The notes beneath the pieces are model-generated. The model was not told the DNA's origin, did no database searches, and saw nothing but the letters and a program-made list of their open reading frames with translations. A stretch of 64,000 bases of DNA. Source: Jutongia huaianensis. Lineage in GTDB: Bacteria > Bacillota > Clostridia > Lachnospirales > Lachnospiraceae. Every line of letters begins with the position of its first letter. The stretch's first letter is position 1. Below are positions 34,263 through 43,131 of this stretch, in pieces. The stretch spans positions 1 through 64,000 of the forward strand of contig NZ_JACRSX010000008.1 in NCBI RefSeq assembly GCF_014384985.1. The letters are read 5' to 3'. The position numbers were made by a program, and so were the translations under genes.

Positions 34263-37200
34263 ATGAAGCATAAGAACATTGCAAAGCGTGTGCTGGCATG
34301 TGGTCTTGCAGTGGCTATGGTTGTGACCAGTGGAAATTATTCCTCTGTAAATGTATCTGCCGCGAAAAAGACAAAAAAGGCTGCAAAAAAGACAAAAGCA
34401 AAATTGTCCAAGAAAAAGGCCAGCATTACAGCAGGCGGGACATTAACCTTAAAGGTGAAGAAAGCCGGCAAAAAGGTTAAATGGTCCATCAAAAACAAAA
34501 AAGTCGCAAAGATCAAATCTACCAGCGGCAAGAAAAAGGATCGTGCAACAATTCAGGGCCTGAAGAAGGGCTCTACTGTTGTAGTGGCAAAGGTAGGAAA
34601 GGTAAAACTGAAATGTAAGCTTAAAGTTAAGGCAAATGCGATCAAGTCTGTATCTGTTGACAAGCTTGATTATTCTGCGTTGACAGTGAAGTTTGCCAAA
34701 AAGACATCATTAAATGCAAGTGCAGTAAAGGTTGCAATAAAGGCATATAAGTCTGGTTCTTACAATTTGAATCCAAAGGTTGAGGCTCTGTCTACCAAGG
34801 ATCAGAAGACATATCGTCTTTATCTGACTTCTGCAGCAGGACTGAATGACTATGTTCGTGTTACCATTGGAAAGAATTCCAAAGAGATACAGAACAAGCA
34901 GGCATTTGGCGTGGAGAAGGATACCATTACATATCTTCTTGAGAAGGATGTTGTAGTAAAAGGCAAGCTGGACTATTGCTTCTACCAGCCGGTTGGTTTT
35001 ATTTCATATTCCCTGAAGAAGGGAAGCAAGCTTCCAAAGGGACTTTCTCTGGTTGGTAAGAGAGGTCTTCTTAAGGGTATTCCAACAGAGGCAGGTACTA
35101 CAGAGACCACTTTGATCGGTCAGGATGAAGCAGGAAGAAAGGCAACTTTAAAGGTAGTCTTTAAGGTATATGATGAGTCAACCATCGCCGTTTCTGATTC
35201 TACAGACAATAAGATCAAGCTGGATGATTATATGACAGCATTGAATGCAAGCCGTCTGGCAACTGCTACTCCGGCACCGACACCAACTGCTACGCCTGAG
35301 TATACAATGGATCCGGATTACCCTGGCGTAAATACTCCGGCCCCGGCAACAAAGACACCGGATGCCACAGTAAATCCAGAGGTGACACCGGATGCCAATA
35401 CCGTTTATACAAGCTACAAGATTGAGCCAAAGGGTGGTTCCGGAAGCTATAAGTATGATCTTGTTCAGACCGGTACGGATGCAGGCGTAAAGCTTTCTAC
35501 TGATGTAACGGATTCAAACAATCAGGTTACAAAGAAGGCTGCCGGAAGTACAGAGCTTTATATTCCTTATGGACTGGCAGCAGGAGATCACACCTATTCC
35601 ATTACCATTACAGATGCAGCGGATGCAACACGTACTACGACAGCTACTGTTGTAGTGAAGGTGATTGATAACTTCAATGTAAGCGGTACTGTGAAGGATA
35701 TGGCAGACAATCCGGTATCCGGAAATGAGAGTCTGTATTTCTATCCGGCAGATGCAAAGAATGGCAGTGAGTATGTATATGGACGTGATTTCAAGATGTA
35801 TGCGTTCAAGTCAGCAAACGATGAGTATCGTTCTCTGATGGCAGGCAATCATCCGGATGGTTACATTGCTGATGAAAACTATAGTGTAGATTGTGCAAAC
35901 GGAGACCGTTATGAGGTATATGAACGTGGAGAGACAACAAAGGTAGGTCCATTCCCTGTACCGACTATTCTCAAGGAGGCTCCAACGGCAACACCAGCTG
36001 TTGATCCTGCAGCTGCTACAGCAGCACCGTCGACGACACCATTTGTAATACAGCCGATCGAGGCAGGTACCTATGCTGCAGAGGTTCCGGCAGGTACTTA
36101 CACAGTGAAGCTGATGGGAAATAACGGTGTAAAATACGAGATGAATGATAAGGTGACTGTTGCCGGTGATGCGGTGGCTGCGCTGAATCTGACAATGCCT
36201 GTTCGTTTTGCAAACATTAAGGGTATTGCGAAGTTTGCAAATGATAAGGCTGTAATGAACGATGAAATTTATTTTGAAACAGAAAATAAGCAGTATGAAG
36301 GCTGGAAGCTCTGTGCAGACACAGATTACCAGGGAAGCTTCTCTGCATCACTCCCGGCAGGAACCTACAAAATGTACTGGGTTGATGAGAAGGGGCAGAG
36401 ACAGTATTTTGCAAATTCCATTAAAGTAGAAGATGGTACAAATGCTGAGATTGGTGAGCAGAAGCTGGCAGTATCCAGATATGAGGTATCAGGAATCTTT
36501 AAGATCCATCAGAAAGATTATTATACAGATGCAGAAGTTGACGAACTGGCACCGTATGAATCCCTGTATTTCTATGATGCAAAGGGAAATGTTGTATCAA
36601 CACGTACTAAATACGATTCTCATTATGACAGAGCTCAGGGCAAATTCGTAGATGGCGCAAAACATGGTTCTTTCGATAAAGTTCTTCTGGATAACGGAAC
36701 ATATACGGTTCGTTATTATGATGGCAGCAATTACGGAAGAGGCCTGTCAACGATCGGTACGATTACTGTAAACGGTGCCGATGTGCAGCAGGATTTCGTT
36801 TACAACAAATTGGACGCAGGTATTACCGCTGAGTATGCAAATGCAGCAGTTCTGACACTGGAGCAGGATACAGTATATGCTTCTACAGGTAATAATGATC
36901 TTCTGGTACGTTTTACGATTCCGGAGACACCGGACAAGGCATATACTTCTTACGATATCACGGCAAGATTTAATGATAGTACTTCAAGATTCAAGAAAAT
37001 TACTATTTATAAAGAGTCCGGAGATGCGCAGAAGACATACGAGAAAGAGAATACACTCTATTCTGTTGAGAATACATTAAGTCTGGCAGCAGGTACTTAT
37101 ATTATGAATGTAACTCCTGCAACACCTTCAAGTCAGAGAATTGGTAATGTAAACGTGAAGGTATCAAAGCATCTGCAGGGTTATGAGAAGAGTTCTACAG

Positions 37201-37592
37201 CTGTTACACTGGATGGCACACCGGTATCGGTAGTTTGTGCAAAGAATGTACAGGATACAGATCTGAGATATTGTGCTTATGTAAAGGTTCCGGTTGTAGA
37301 AGGTCAGACATATGAGATCAACTATGCAGCAAAGACGATCGGTGTGAAGAATCTGTCTGTAACACCGGTTTCATACAGCCTGATTTCAAATTACAAGCAT
37401 TATACCAATAGCTTTGTATACAACGACGGCGATGATGATTATTATGATGGCGATGTTAATATAGATTCGTCTTATGCAGATGGTTCCGGAAAGATTACAT
37501 TCCGTGCAGATGGCTCTGGTGATGTATATCTGGAATTCAGGACAGACTCTACTCTGTACACAACAATTGATGTAAGTGCAGTTGCAAAGTAG
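34263..37592 (+). CDS. Giant secreted Lys-rich Ig-like repeat protein A
   Basis: An 1109-residue exported protein. A signal peptide (about 1-33, cleavage near VSA-AKK) leads into a very Lys-rich stretch and a BIG2-type Ig domain (about 45-125). Then follow a second Ig-like region (about 128-210), a putative-Ig domain with LPKGLSLVGKRGLLKGIPTE, a Thr/Pro-rich linker (about 335-380), a GGSGSY domain, and at least three carboxypeptidase-regulatory-like/CNA-B-like units (SGTVKD..., KGIAKF..., SGIFKI...) each ending in LPAGTY or similar. The C-terminus is a jelly-roll-like domain with an acidic YNDGDDDYYDGD loop. No LPXTG, lipobox, SLH or choline-type repeat is present. It has its own promoter and a paralogue 57 bases downstream. 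Probably an envelope or matrix protein. Confidence 0.8.
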   Translation: MKHKNIAKRVLACGLAVAMVVTSGNYSSVNVSAAKKTKKAAKKTKAKLSKKKASITAGGTLTLKVKKAGKKVKWSIKNKKVAKIKSTSGKKKDRATIQGLKKGSTVVVAKVGKVKLKCKLKVKANAIKSVSVDKLDYSALTVKFAKKTSLNASAVKVAIKAYKSGSYNLNPKVEALSTKDQKTYRLYLTSAAGLNDYVRVTIGKNSKEIQNKQAFGVEKDTITYLLEKDVVVKGKLDYCFYQPVGFISYSLKKGSKLPKGLSLVGKRGLLKGIPTEAGTTETTLIGQDEAGRKATLKVVFKVYDESTIAVSDSTDNKIKLDDYMTALNASRLATATPAPTPTATPEYTMDPDYPGVNTPAPATKTPDATVNPEVTPDANTVYTSYKIEPKGGSGSYKYDLVQTGTDAGVKLSTDVTDSNNQVTKKAAGSTELYIPYGLAAGDHTYSITITDAADATRTTTATVVVKVIDNFNVSGTVKDMADNPVSGNESLYFYPADAKNGSEYVYGRDFKMYAFKSANDEYRSLMAGNHPDGYIADENYSVDCANGDRYEVYERGETTKVGPFPVPTILKEAPTATPAVDPAAATAAPSTTPFVIQPIEAGTYAAEVPAGTYTVKLMGNNGVKYEMNDKVTVAGDAVAALNLTMPVRFANIKGIAKFANDKAVMNDEIYFETENKQYEGWKLCADTDYQGSFSASLPAGTYKMYWVDEKGQRQYFANSIKVEDGTNAEIGEQKLAVSRYEVSGIFKIHQKDYYTDAEVDELAPYESLYFYDAKGNVVSTRTKYDSHYDRAQGKFVDGAKHGSFDKVLLDNGTYTVRYYDGSNYGRGLSTIGTITVNGADVQQDFVYNKLDAGITAEYANAAVLTLEQDTVYASTGNNDLLVRFTIPETPDKAYTSYDITARFNDSTSRFKKITIYKESGDAQKTYEKENTLYSVENTLSLAAGTYIMNVTPATPSSQRIGNVNVKVSKHLQGYEKSSTAVTLDGTPVSVVCAKNVQDTDLRYCAYVKVPVVEGQTYEINYAAKTIGVKNLSVTPVSYSLISNYKHYTNSFVYNDGDDDYYDGDVNIDSSYADGSGKITFRADGSGDVYLEFRTDSTLYTTIDVSAVAK

Positions 37593-37649
37593 TTTTGTGG
37601 AAAAGCAAAGAGACAGAATTGTTTCAACAATAATAAAGGAGATGAACCG

Positions 37650-40304
37650 ATGAAATTAAATAATTTCGAAAAGCGCGCATTCGCCTTTGGTTTAGCTCTG
37701 AGCATGGTGGTGTCCGGCAGCGGTGTTGATTCCAGCATCGTTACGGCTGCCAAAAAGCCAAAGCTTAGTAAAAGCAAACTGACCATTACTGCAGGGAAGA
37801 CAGCAACTCTGACAGTAAAGAATGCCAAGAAAAAAGTGAAATGGTCGATCAGAAAGAAAAAGATTGCCAAGATTACCAATAAAAGTGGAAAGAAAAATGA
37901 AAAAGTAGAGATCAAGGGTCTCAAAAAGGGTAAGACCGTTGTAACTGCCAAGGTTGGCAAAAAGAAAGTAAAATGCAAGATTACGGTAAAGAAACAGAAA
38001 CCGAATTTCAAATCTGTTTCTGTAGACCCATTTGATGAGTCCTGTCTTGTACTGAAATTAAAGAAGAAGGATTCTTCCCTGAAGGTGACAGATCTTACGG
38101 TTACAAGAAGAGTAGAGTCATCCGGTGCATATAACAGTGCAGTTAATGTGGAGAAACTTCTTAAGGTAAATGCAAAGCAGTATCGTGTATATCTGCGTGA
38201 GAAGCTTGCAAATGGTACTTATGTGCAGATTACATCCGGTGTGAGCAAAGCATCTACACAGAATAAAGAAGATTTTAAAGCAAAGGATGAAGAAGTTAAC
38301 GTTCTTCTGAAAAAGGGCGGTACACTAAATGAAGATCTGTCTGATTATTTTACCGGTAACATTGGAGCAATTAAGTTCAGTGTGACAAAAGGAAAGCTTC
38401 CGGCGGGTCTGACATTGGATAAGAAGCTGTACACGATCAAGGGTATTCCGGCCGAGAGTATTTCTTCCCAGATTACGGTCCAGGGTGTGGATGAGCTTGG
38501 AAGAAAGGCATCCCTGAAGGTAAACTTTGGTGTATATGATGATACAGTACTTGCTGTAGGAAACGGAAGTAAGGAAATTCAGTGGGGTCAGAAGAAGAAG
38601 GAGGAGGCAGCAGCTTTGGTTGCAGCCAATGCCACAAAGCTTGATGTGGATAAACGCAGTGATGTCCTGGATAGCTATGTAGATACTTATTCCATTGAGC
38701 CAATGGGTGGATCAGGCAATTACACATTTACGCTTGATACACCGGATAATGCAGATGTCAGACTGAGCACAGACAAGGTATCTGATGATGCAGCGAAGAC
38801 TGTTACAAAGGAGAGCAGCAGTTCTACAAAGCTTTGCATTCCATATTCTATTTCTGCAGGTACACATACTTATAAAGTAACAGCAGCAGATGTAATGGAT
38901 GCAAACCGCACCTGTACGGCTACTATTACAGTTAAGATCGTACCGATCTATGATGTGACAGGTATTGTAAAGAGTAACAATGGACTTGCGATCAGCGGAA
39001 CGAGCGTTCGCTTTATTTCTACTTCCGGTAAGACAAAGGGCGATACCTATCGCTGCTACAGCAGGTCTAGGGGAAATGGAACCAGTACCGGTGCTTACAG
39101 CGAAGTAGGTGTCTATGATATGGAAGTACCTGCCGGAACATATATAGTAAAGGTAGACGGTGGTGTTGCCTATGAGATGACACAAAAGGTAAAGATCGGC
39201 AAAGCAGACAAAATCGTAACTGTTACTGTACCAGAGCGTTTCTACGCAGTAAGTGGTAATGCGACATATTCTAATAGTGCCAATAAGCTTGTAAACCGTA
39301 CAATTTATTTTGAGAGCCAGAAGCAGCAGTATGAGTCATATGGTGGCGAGTTCTCTACTACAACGAATTCTCAGGGAAGCTTCAATATCGCACTTCCTGC
39401 AAACACATATGTTGCATATATTGTGGATGAGAAGGGCAATCGAAAGTATTTTGGAAGCAAGATCACAGTAACCAATAAGGATATTACAGTTGGTACGATC
39501 AAGGCAACCATTACCCGTTATTCGGTAGAGGGTGTCGTATTTAATGGAACTTCTGTGGATCAGCAGACACAGTTTGCGGATAAGATCACAGACACAACAC
39601 TGTATTTCTATAATGACAAGGGTCTTTGTGTTGCACAGCCGACGGTTGACTTAGAAGGATATTACAAGGTATTCCTTCCGGGTGATGCCACATATGTTGT
39701 AAAGGCTAAATTTGCAAAAGCAATGCGTACCTTAGGTACAGTGACTGTTGCAAAGGAGAACCAGAAGGATGTTAATCTGACATATACTGTTGCAACGGAT
39801 ACTGCAGGCGCAACCGCTTATGCAGCATCTCCTGAGCTGGCACTGGAATCTGTTCTGAATTCTGCTGGTGGAAATGATGTGATCTGGAGTTTCACACCAA
39901 CCGTATCAGCAAAATATAACTTCAAGATTTCCAATGCAGTCAATAAGGGATGCGACGTAGCACTCTTTGACGCAAATATGCAGTACATTACCGGTACTTC
40001 TGTAAAAGAAAATGATGATAGTGAGAATCATGCAACACTTTATGCATATCTGAACAATATAACCTTAGATGCTAATAAGACATATTATGTGAAGGTTCTT
40101 CCTGCCGGTGTACGTGGCGATTATCCATATATTCCACAGGCACAGGGAGAGGTTAAGCTTTCTATCTCAATGCAGGCACCGGTTACACCGGCACCGACAC
40201 TGACACCGGAGCCAACAGCAACACCGTCTGCAACACCATCTGCAGCACCGTCTGCAACACCGTCTGTATCACCAACAACAACGCCGGATGCACCGGAGAA
40301 ATAA
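37650..40304 (+). CDS. Giant secreted Lys-rich Ig-like repeat protein B
   Basis: An 884-residue paralogue of the protein at 34263 with the same order: signal peptide (about 1-32), Lys-rich BIG2-like domain (about 33-115), second Ig-like region, LPAGLTLDKKLYTIKGIPAE domain, a GGSGNY domain, and regulatory-like repeats (TGIVKS, SGNATY, EGVVFN) ending in PAGTY, PANTY and PGDATY. It then differs: a C-terminal pre-peptidase-like beta domain (VIWSFTPTVSAKYNFKISN...) is followed by a Pro/Thr/Ser tail with 4-residue repeats. No sorting signal is seen. It is separated by 57 bases without a terminator, so it is probably transcribed with protein A and ends at the hairpin at 40367. Confidence 0.8.
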   Translation: MKLNNFEKRAFAFGLALSMVVSGSGVDSSIVTAAKKPKLSKSKLTITAGKTATLTVKNAKKKVKWSIRKKKIAKITNKSGKKNEKVEIKGLKKGKTVVTAKVGKKKVKCKITVKKQKPNFKSVSVDPFDESCLVLKLKKKDSSLKVTDLTVTRRVESSGAYNSAVNVEKLLKVNAKQYRVYLREKLANGTYVQITSGVSKASTQNKEDFKAKDEEVNVLLKKGGTLNEDLSDYFTGNIGAIKFSVTKGKLPAGLTLDKKLYTIKGIPAESISSQITVQGVDELGRKASLKVNFGVYDDTVLAVGNGSKEIQWGQKKKEEAAALVAANATKLDVDKRSDVLDSYVDTYSIEPMGGSGNYTFTLDTPDNADVRLSTDKVSDDAAKTVTKESSSSTKLCIPYSISAGTHTYKVTAADVMDANRTCTATITVKIVPIYDVTGIVKSNNGLAISGTSVRFISTSGKTKGDTYRCYSRSRGNGTSTGAYSEVGVYDMEVPAGTYIVKVDGGVAYEMTQKVKIGKADKIVTVTVPERFYAVSGNATYSNSANKLVNRTIYFESQKQQYESYGGEFSTTTNSQGSFNIALPANTYVAYIVDEKGNRKYFGSKITVTNKDITVGTIKATITRYSVEGVVFNGTSVDQQTQFADKITDTTLYFYNDKGLCVAQPTVDLEGYYKVFLPGDATYVVKAKFAKAMRTLGTVTVAKENQKDVNLTYTVATDTAGATAYAASPELALESVLNSAGGNDVIWSFTPTVSAKYNFKISNAVNKGCDVALFDANMQYITGTSVKENDDSENHATLYAYLNNITLDANKTYYVKVLPAGVRGDYPYIPQAQGEVKLSISMQAPVTPAPTLTPEPTATPSATPSAAPSATPSVSPTTTPDAPEK
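40221..40268. repeat. Four 12-bp tandem repeats in the protein B tail
   Basis: Units close to ACACCGTCTGCA at 40221-40232, 40233-40244, 40245-40256 and 40257-40268 code for the PSAT-type tail. Length changes by slippage would stay in frame. Confidence 0.8.
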
Positions 40305-40366
40305 TATCCGGATCGGTATGCAGATCGAAAAGAAATAACGGGAGAAGGAATACTTTCTCCATCCCG

Positions 40367-40400
40367 GGGGAACCGTACGATTGTACGGTTCTCCTTTTTT
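40367..40400 (+). terminator. Terminator of the surface protein unit
   Basis: A 12-bp stem with one wobble pair (40367-40378 with 40383-40394; core AACCGTAC/GTACGGTT), loop GATT and six T. A smaller hairpin GGAGAA/TTCTCC lies just before it at 40341-40360. Confidence 0.88.
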
Positions 40401-40563
40401 GTACAAAAATCATATATGCCATTATTTGAAAAGATCAGAATCTCCACTAATCCGCTATTTCATAGATAAATACTATGGAAAATTTGCAGAATATGCGTTA
40501 TAATAAAAGGGTTGTAAATAAAGAGAGTGTGTAACAAGACACAGAAAGGCGTGGTTGTTTTAT

Positions 40564-40998
40564 ATGAAAATATCATCAAAGGGAAGATATGCACTTCGAT
40601 TGATGCTTGATATCGCACAGCATAATAATGGCAGTCCGGTGCGCATCAAAGACATTTCTTCAAGACAGGAGATTTCAGATAAATATTTGGAGCAGATTAT
40701 TTCTATCTTGAATAAGGCAGGTTTTGTTCGGAGTATCCGGGGTCCTCAGGGGGGATATCTGCTTACGCACAAGCCGGAGGAATACACGGTGGGAATGATC
40801 CTGAGGCTGACCGAGGGAAGTTTGGCTCCGGTAGCTTGCCTGGAGGGGGATGAAAATACATGTGACCGCAGTGAAGACTGTGTGACCTTAAGAGTCTGGG
40901 AGCAGTTAAAGGATGCGATTGATGGAGTGGTAGATCATATCACCCTGGCAGAACTATTGGAATGGAGCAGAGCCGGTGGAGATAACTATTGTATATGA
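40564..40998 (+). CDS. Rrf2-family regulator with iron-sulfur Cys triad
   Basis: A 144-residue winged-helix protein beginning MKISSKGRYALRLMLDIA, the classic Rrf2 start. The DNA-binding part has the recognition region EISDKYLEQIISILNKAGFVRSIRGPQGGY. Cys92, Cys100 and Cys106 (C-x7-C-x5-C) match the [2Fe-2S]-binding pattern of IscR-type members, so it may sense Fe-S or redox state. IscR-type regulators usually sit beside isc/suf genes; here none are present. A TTG at 40555 has an AAAGG site at better spacing and would add three residues. No target is obvious. Confidence 0.88.
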   Translation: MKISSKGRYALRLMLDIAQHNNGSPVRIKDISSRQEISDKYLEQIISILNKAGFVRSIRGPQGGYLLTHKPEEYTVGMILRLTEGSLAPVACLEGDENTCDRSEDCVTLRVWEQLKDAIDGVVDHITLAELLEWSRAGGDNYCI

Positions 40999-41126
40999 TC
41001 ATTTTCCGGTAGAAAATGTATTTACAGTTATATAAAATGGCTTATGTTTTATTATGAATTTTGTCGTAAATTCATTCATAATTTGGTCAAAGAAAGTTCA
41101 AAAAAAACTTTAGGAAAAGGCTTGAT

Positions 41127-41156
41127 TTGATGATATGGATTTGATACCATTATAAA
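41127..41156 (+). promoter_or_regulatory. Candidate promoter of the BlaI-type regulator
   Basis: TTGATG at 41127-41132 and TATAAA at 41151-41156 with an 18-base spacer. A TGTA-TT-TACA dyad at 41017-41026 lies upstream and is a possible but unproven operator. Confidence 0.4.
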
Positions 41157-41240
41157 TGTAAAGCATATAATAGAAATTGCAAAATATGCCATGCATGATG
41201 GTGAGAGGACTAAACAGACATACTAGGAGGATATTTAGTT

Positions 41241-41621
41241 ATGAGAGCAAAGCCATTAACTGAGAGTGAAAAAATCACGATGAAATGCGTATGGGATATA
41301 GGGGATGGAGCAAGATTATCACGTATTATGACATTAGCCAATGACAAGTACGGTAAGGAATGGAAACCTCAGACTGTTTCGACATTTCTTGGAAAGTTAG
41401 TTCGTAAGGGATTTGTTGAACAGTACAGAGATGGAAGATATTTTTATTATCGCATTCTGATTGATAAGCACACATATCGTACCCAGATGATTCGCGATGA
41501 CGTTGAGTTTTGGGATGATGACAGTTTAGAGATGTATTGTTCTGAGTTACTGGATAAGAAGACATTTACCGCAAAAGAACGTAAGCAGTTAAAGAGTATC
41601 ATCGCAGATGCGAAAGACTGA
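41241..41621 (+). CDS. BlaI/MecI-type transcriptional repressor
   Basis: A 126-residue winged-helix protein. MRAKPLTESEKITMKCVWDIG is the N-terminal helix pair, and WKPQTVSTFLGKLVRKGFVEQYRDGRYFYY the recognition helix and wing of the BlaI/MecI/CopY family. The usual partner, a BlaR1/MecR1 membrane sensor-protease, is not adjacent, and no beta-lactamase or copper gene is nearby. AGGAGG stands 10 bases before the ATG, a little far. Targets unknown; the wall genes in the region are possible but unproven. Confidence 0.82.
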   Translation: MRAKPLTESEKITMKCVWDIGDGARLSRIMTLANDKYGKEWKPQTVSTFLGKLVRKGFVEQYRDGRYFYYRILIDKHTYRTQMIRDDVEFWDDDSLEMYCSELLDKKTFTAKERKQLKSIIADAKD

Positions 41622-41664
41622 TCTTGGTTCATCAGTGTAATACAAATGAAAAAGAGAGAATGCA

Positions 41665-41692
41665 GGGAAAAACGCTGGTTTTTCCCTTTTTT
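41665..41692 (+). terminator. Terminator of the BlaI-type gene, also a copy of the dispersed hairpin
   Basis: GGGAAAAAC pairs with GTTTTTCCC around loop GCTG (41665-41686), followed by six T. The core AAAACGCTGGTTTT also occurs at 52652-52665. Confidence 0.85.
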
Positions 41693-41714
41693 AGTGTATG
41701 GGAGAATGCTCTTT

Positions 41715-41743
41715 TTTACTTTTAAGTACTTTTATGCTATAAT
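41715..41743 (+). promoter_or_regulatory. Promoter of the TPR lipoprotein gene
   Basis: TTTACT at 41715-41720 and an extended -10 TGCTATAAT (TATAAT 41738-41743) with a 17-base spacer, 61 bases before the start. Confidence 0.65.
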
Positions 41744-41803
41744 AACTTTAAAATCCAACAGGAATGTATTAGTTTGCGGGTGAGAAAGGAATGGAAAATT
41801 ATT

Positions 41804-43108
41804 ATGAGAAAGCAGGCATGGCTGGCAGCCGCTATATTTGGCTGCAGTGTGTTAATGGCAGGCTGCGGTACTGCCGATAAATCATACCAAAAAGGGATTC
41901 AGGCAATGCAGGCGGGAAAATATGAGGATGCCGGGAAATATCTGCAGAAGGCGACCAAAGAAAATGGAGACAGAGCAGAGTATTATATTGCCTATGGAAT
42001 GTATCTGAATGAACAGGGCGAATACGACGAGGCACTTAAACAATTCAAGAATGCATATCAGGATACAAAAAATACCATTGCCAATGTCAATAACAAACAG
42101 GTGTATTTAGGACAGGCAATCGCCTATTCTCATCTGCAGGAGTACGAAAAGGCATTGGATGCCTGTGATAAAGCGTTGGAATTGAAGAATACCGAATCAT
42201 TGAATCACAGGATCTGGTGCAGCAAGGGCGTGGTTCTGGAGGCACTTGGCAGACAGGACGAGGCCGTGAAGGCATATCAGAAAGCCGTGGATGAAAATAA
42301 AGAAAACTGGCAGGCATATTATCGGCTTGGCGCAATTTATCAGGAGCTTGGAGATAATGATGCGGCAGGCCAGGCGCAGGAGTTTTTAAATGCGGCGTAT
42401 CAAAAGGGGAATCAGGAGGCAACCTATTATCTGGGGATGCTTTCGGTATCTCAGGGGGACAAGGACAAAGGGAAAAAATATCTGACCAAATTTGTCTCGA
42501 AGGGAAGTGGAGAATATCTGCAGACTGCATATAATACCCTTGCTGCCATGGCGATCCAGGAGGAAGATTACAGTGCCGCAGAGGAGTATCTTTCGAAGGC
42601 AAGGGCGTCAGCAAAAGGAGCCGCAGCGCAGGAATTAAGCAGGAATCAGATGATCCTGATGGAAAAACAGGGAATGTTTGGAGAGGCATTAACCATTGCG
42701 CAGGATTATTTGAAGCAGTATCCGGAAGACAAGGCGATGAAGAGAGAATATCGTTTTCTGAAGACGCGGGATGCCATTGCCAAAGGAAATGAAGCGGTAC
42801 AGAGCACAGTGGATATAGATGATACAGATACCTCTGGGGGCGCAGACAGCCCGAATGGAGATCATACCGTAAAAGATGTTTCCGGTGTGGCAGCCACGAA
42901 AGCTCCGGTGACTTCGAATAAAACGGCTGAGCCGGCGGCATCTGCGGCCACTGGGGTGGATCGGACTTCAAAAGTGTCACAGGGACCTCAGACGGCTACC
43001 CCGGCAGGATCTCCGGCGGCTGCACAGCAGAAGGTAACAACAGCACCAACTGCAACGCCGCAAAAAACCACGTCTTCTTATACGGATACAGAGGAAAGTG
43101 TAAACTGA
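41804..43108 (+). CDS. TPR-repeat lipoprotein
   Basis: A 434-residue exported lipoprotein. The signal peptide ends in the lipobox LMAGC (lipid-modified Cys at about residue 21). At least eight tetratricopeptide repeats follow (about 25-330), for example GIQAMQAGKYEDAGKYLQKA and AVKAYQKAVDENKENWQAYYRLGAIYQELG. The last ~90 residues form a Ser/Thr/Pro/Ala-rich tail of low complexity. TPR lipoproteins act as scaffolds for envelope complexes. The ATG at 41804 gives a normal signal peptide, whereas the TTG at 41774 would add 10 residues before it. It precedes hflX by 23 bases. Confidence 0.83.
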   Translation: MRKQAWLAAAIFGCSVLMAGCGTADKSYQKGIQAMQAGKYEDAGKYLQKATKENGDRAEYYIAYGMYLNEQGEYDEALKQFKNAYQDTKNTIANVNNKQVYLGQAIAYSHLQEYEKALDACDKALELKNTESLNHRIWCSKGVVLEALGRQDEAVKAYQKAVDENKENWQAYYRLGAIYQELGDNDAAGQAQEFLNAAYQKGNQEATYYLGMLSVSQGDKDKGKKYLTKFVSKGSGEYLQTAYNTLAAMAIQEEDYSAAEEYLSKARASAKGAAAQELSRNQMILMEKQGMFGEALTIAQDYLKQYPEDKAMKREYRFLKTRDAIAKGNEAVQSTVDIDDTDTSGGADSPNGDHTVKDVSGVAATKAPVTSNKTAEPAASAATGVDRTSKVSQGPQTATPAGSPAAAQQKVTTAPTATPQKTTSSYTDTEESVN

Positions 43109-43131
43109 TCACAGGCAGAAAGGAAACCATT

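Noticed and set aside
42087..42980. 297-residue open frame on - opposite the TPR lipoprotein gene
   Set aside because: Antisense to a gene with clear lipobox and TPR repeats; Pro/Cys/His-rich product typical of shadow frames.
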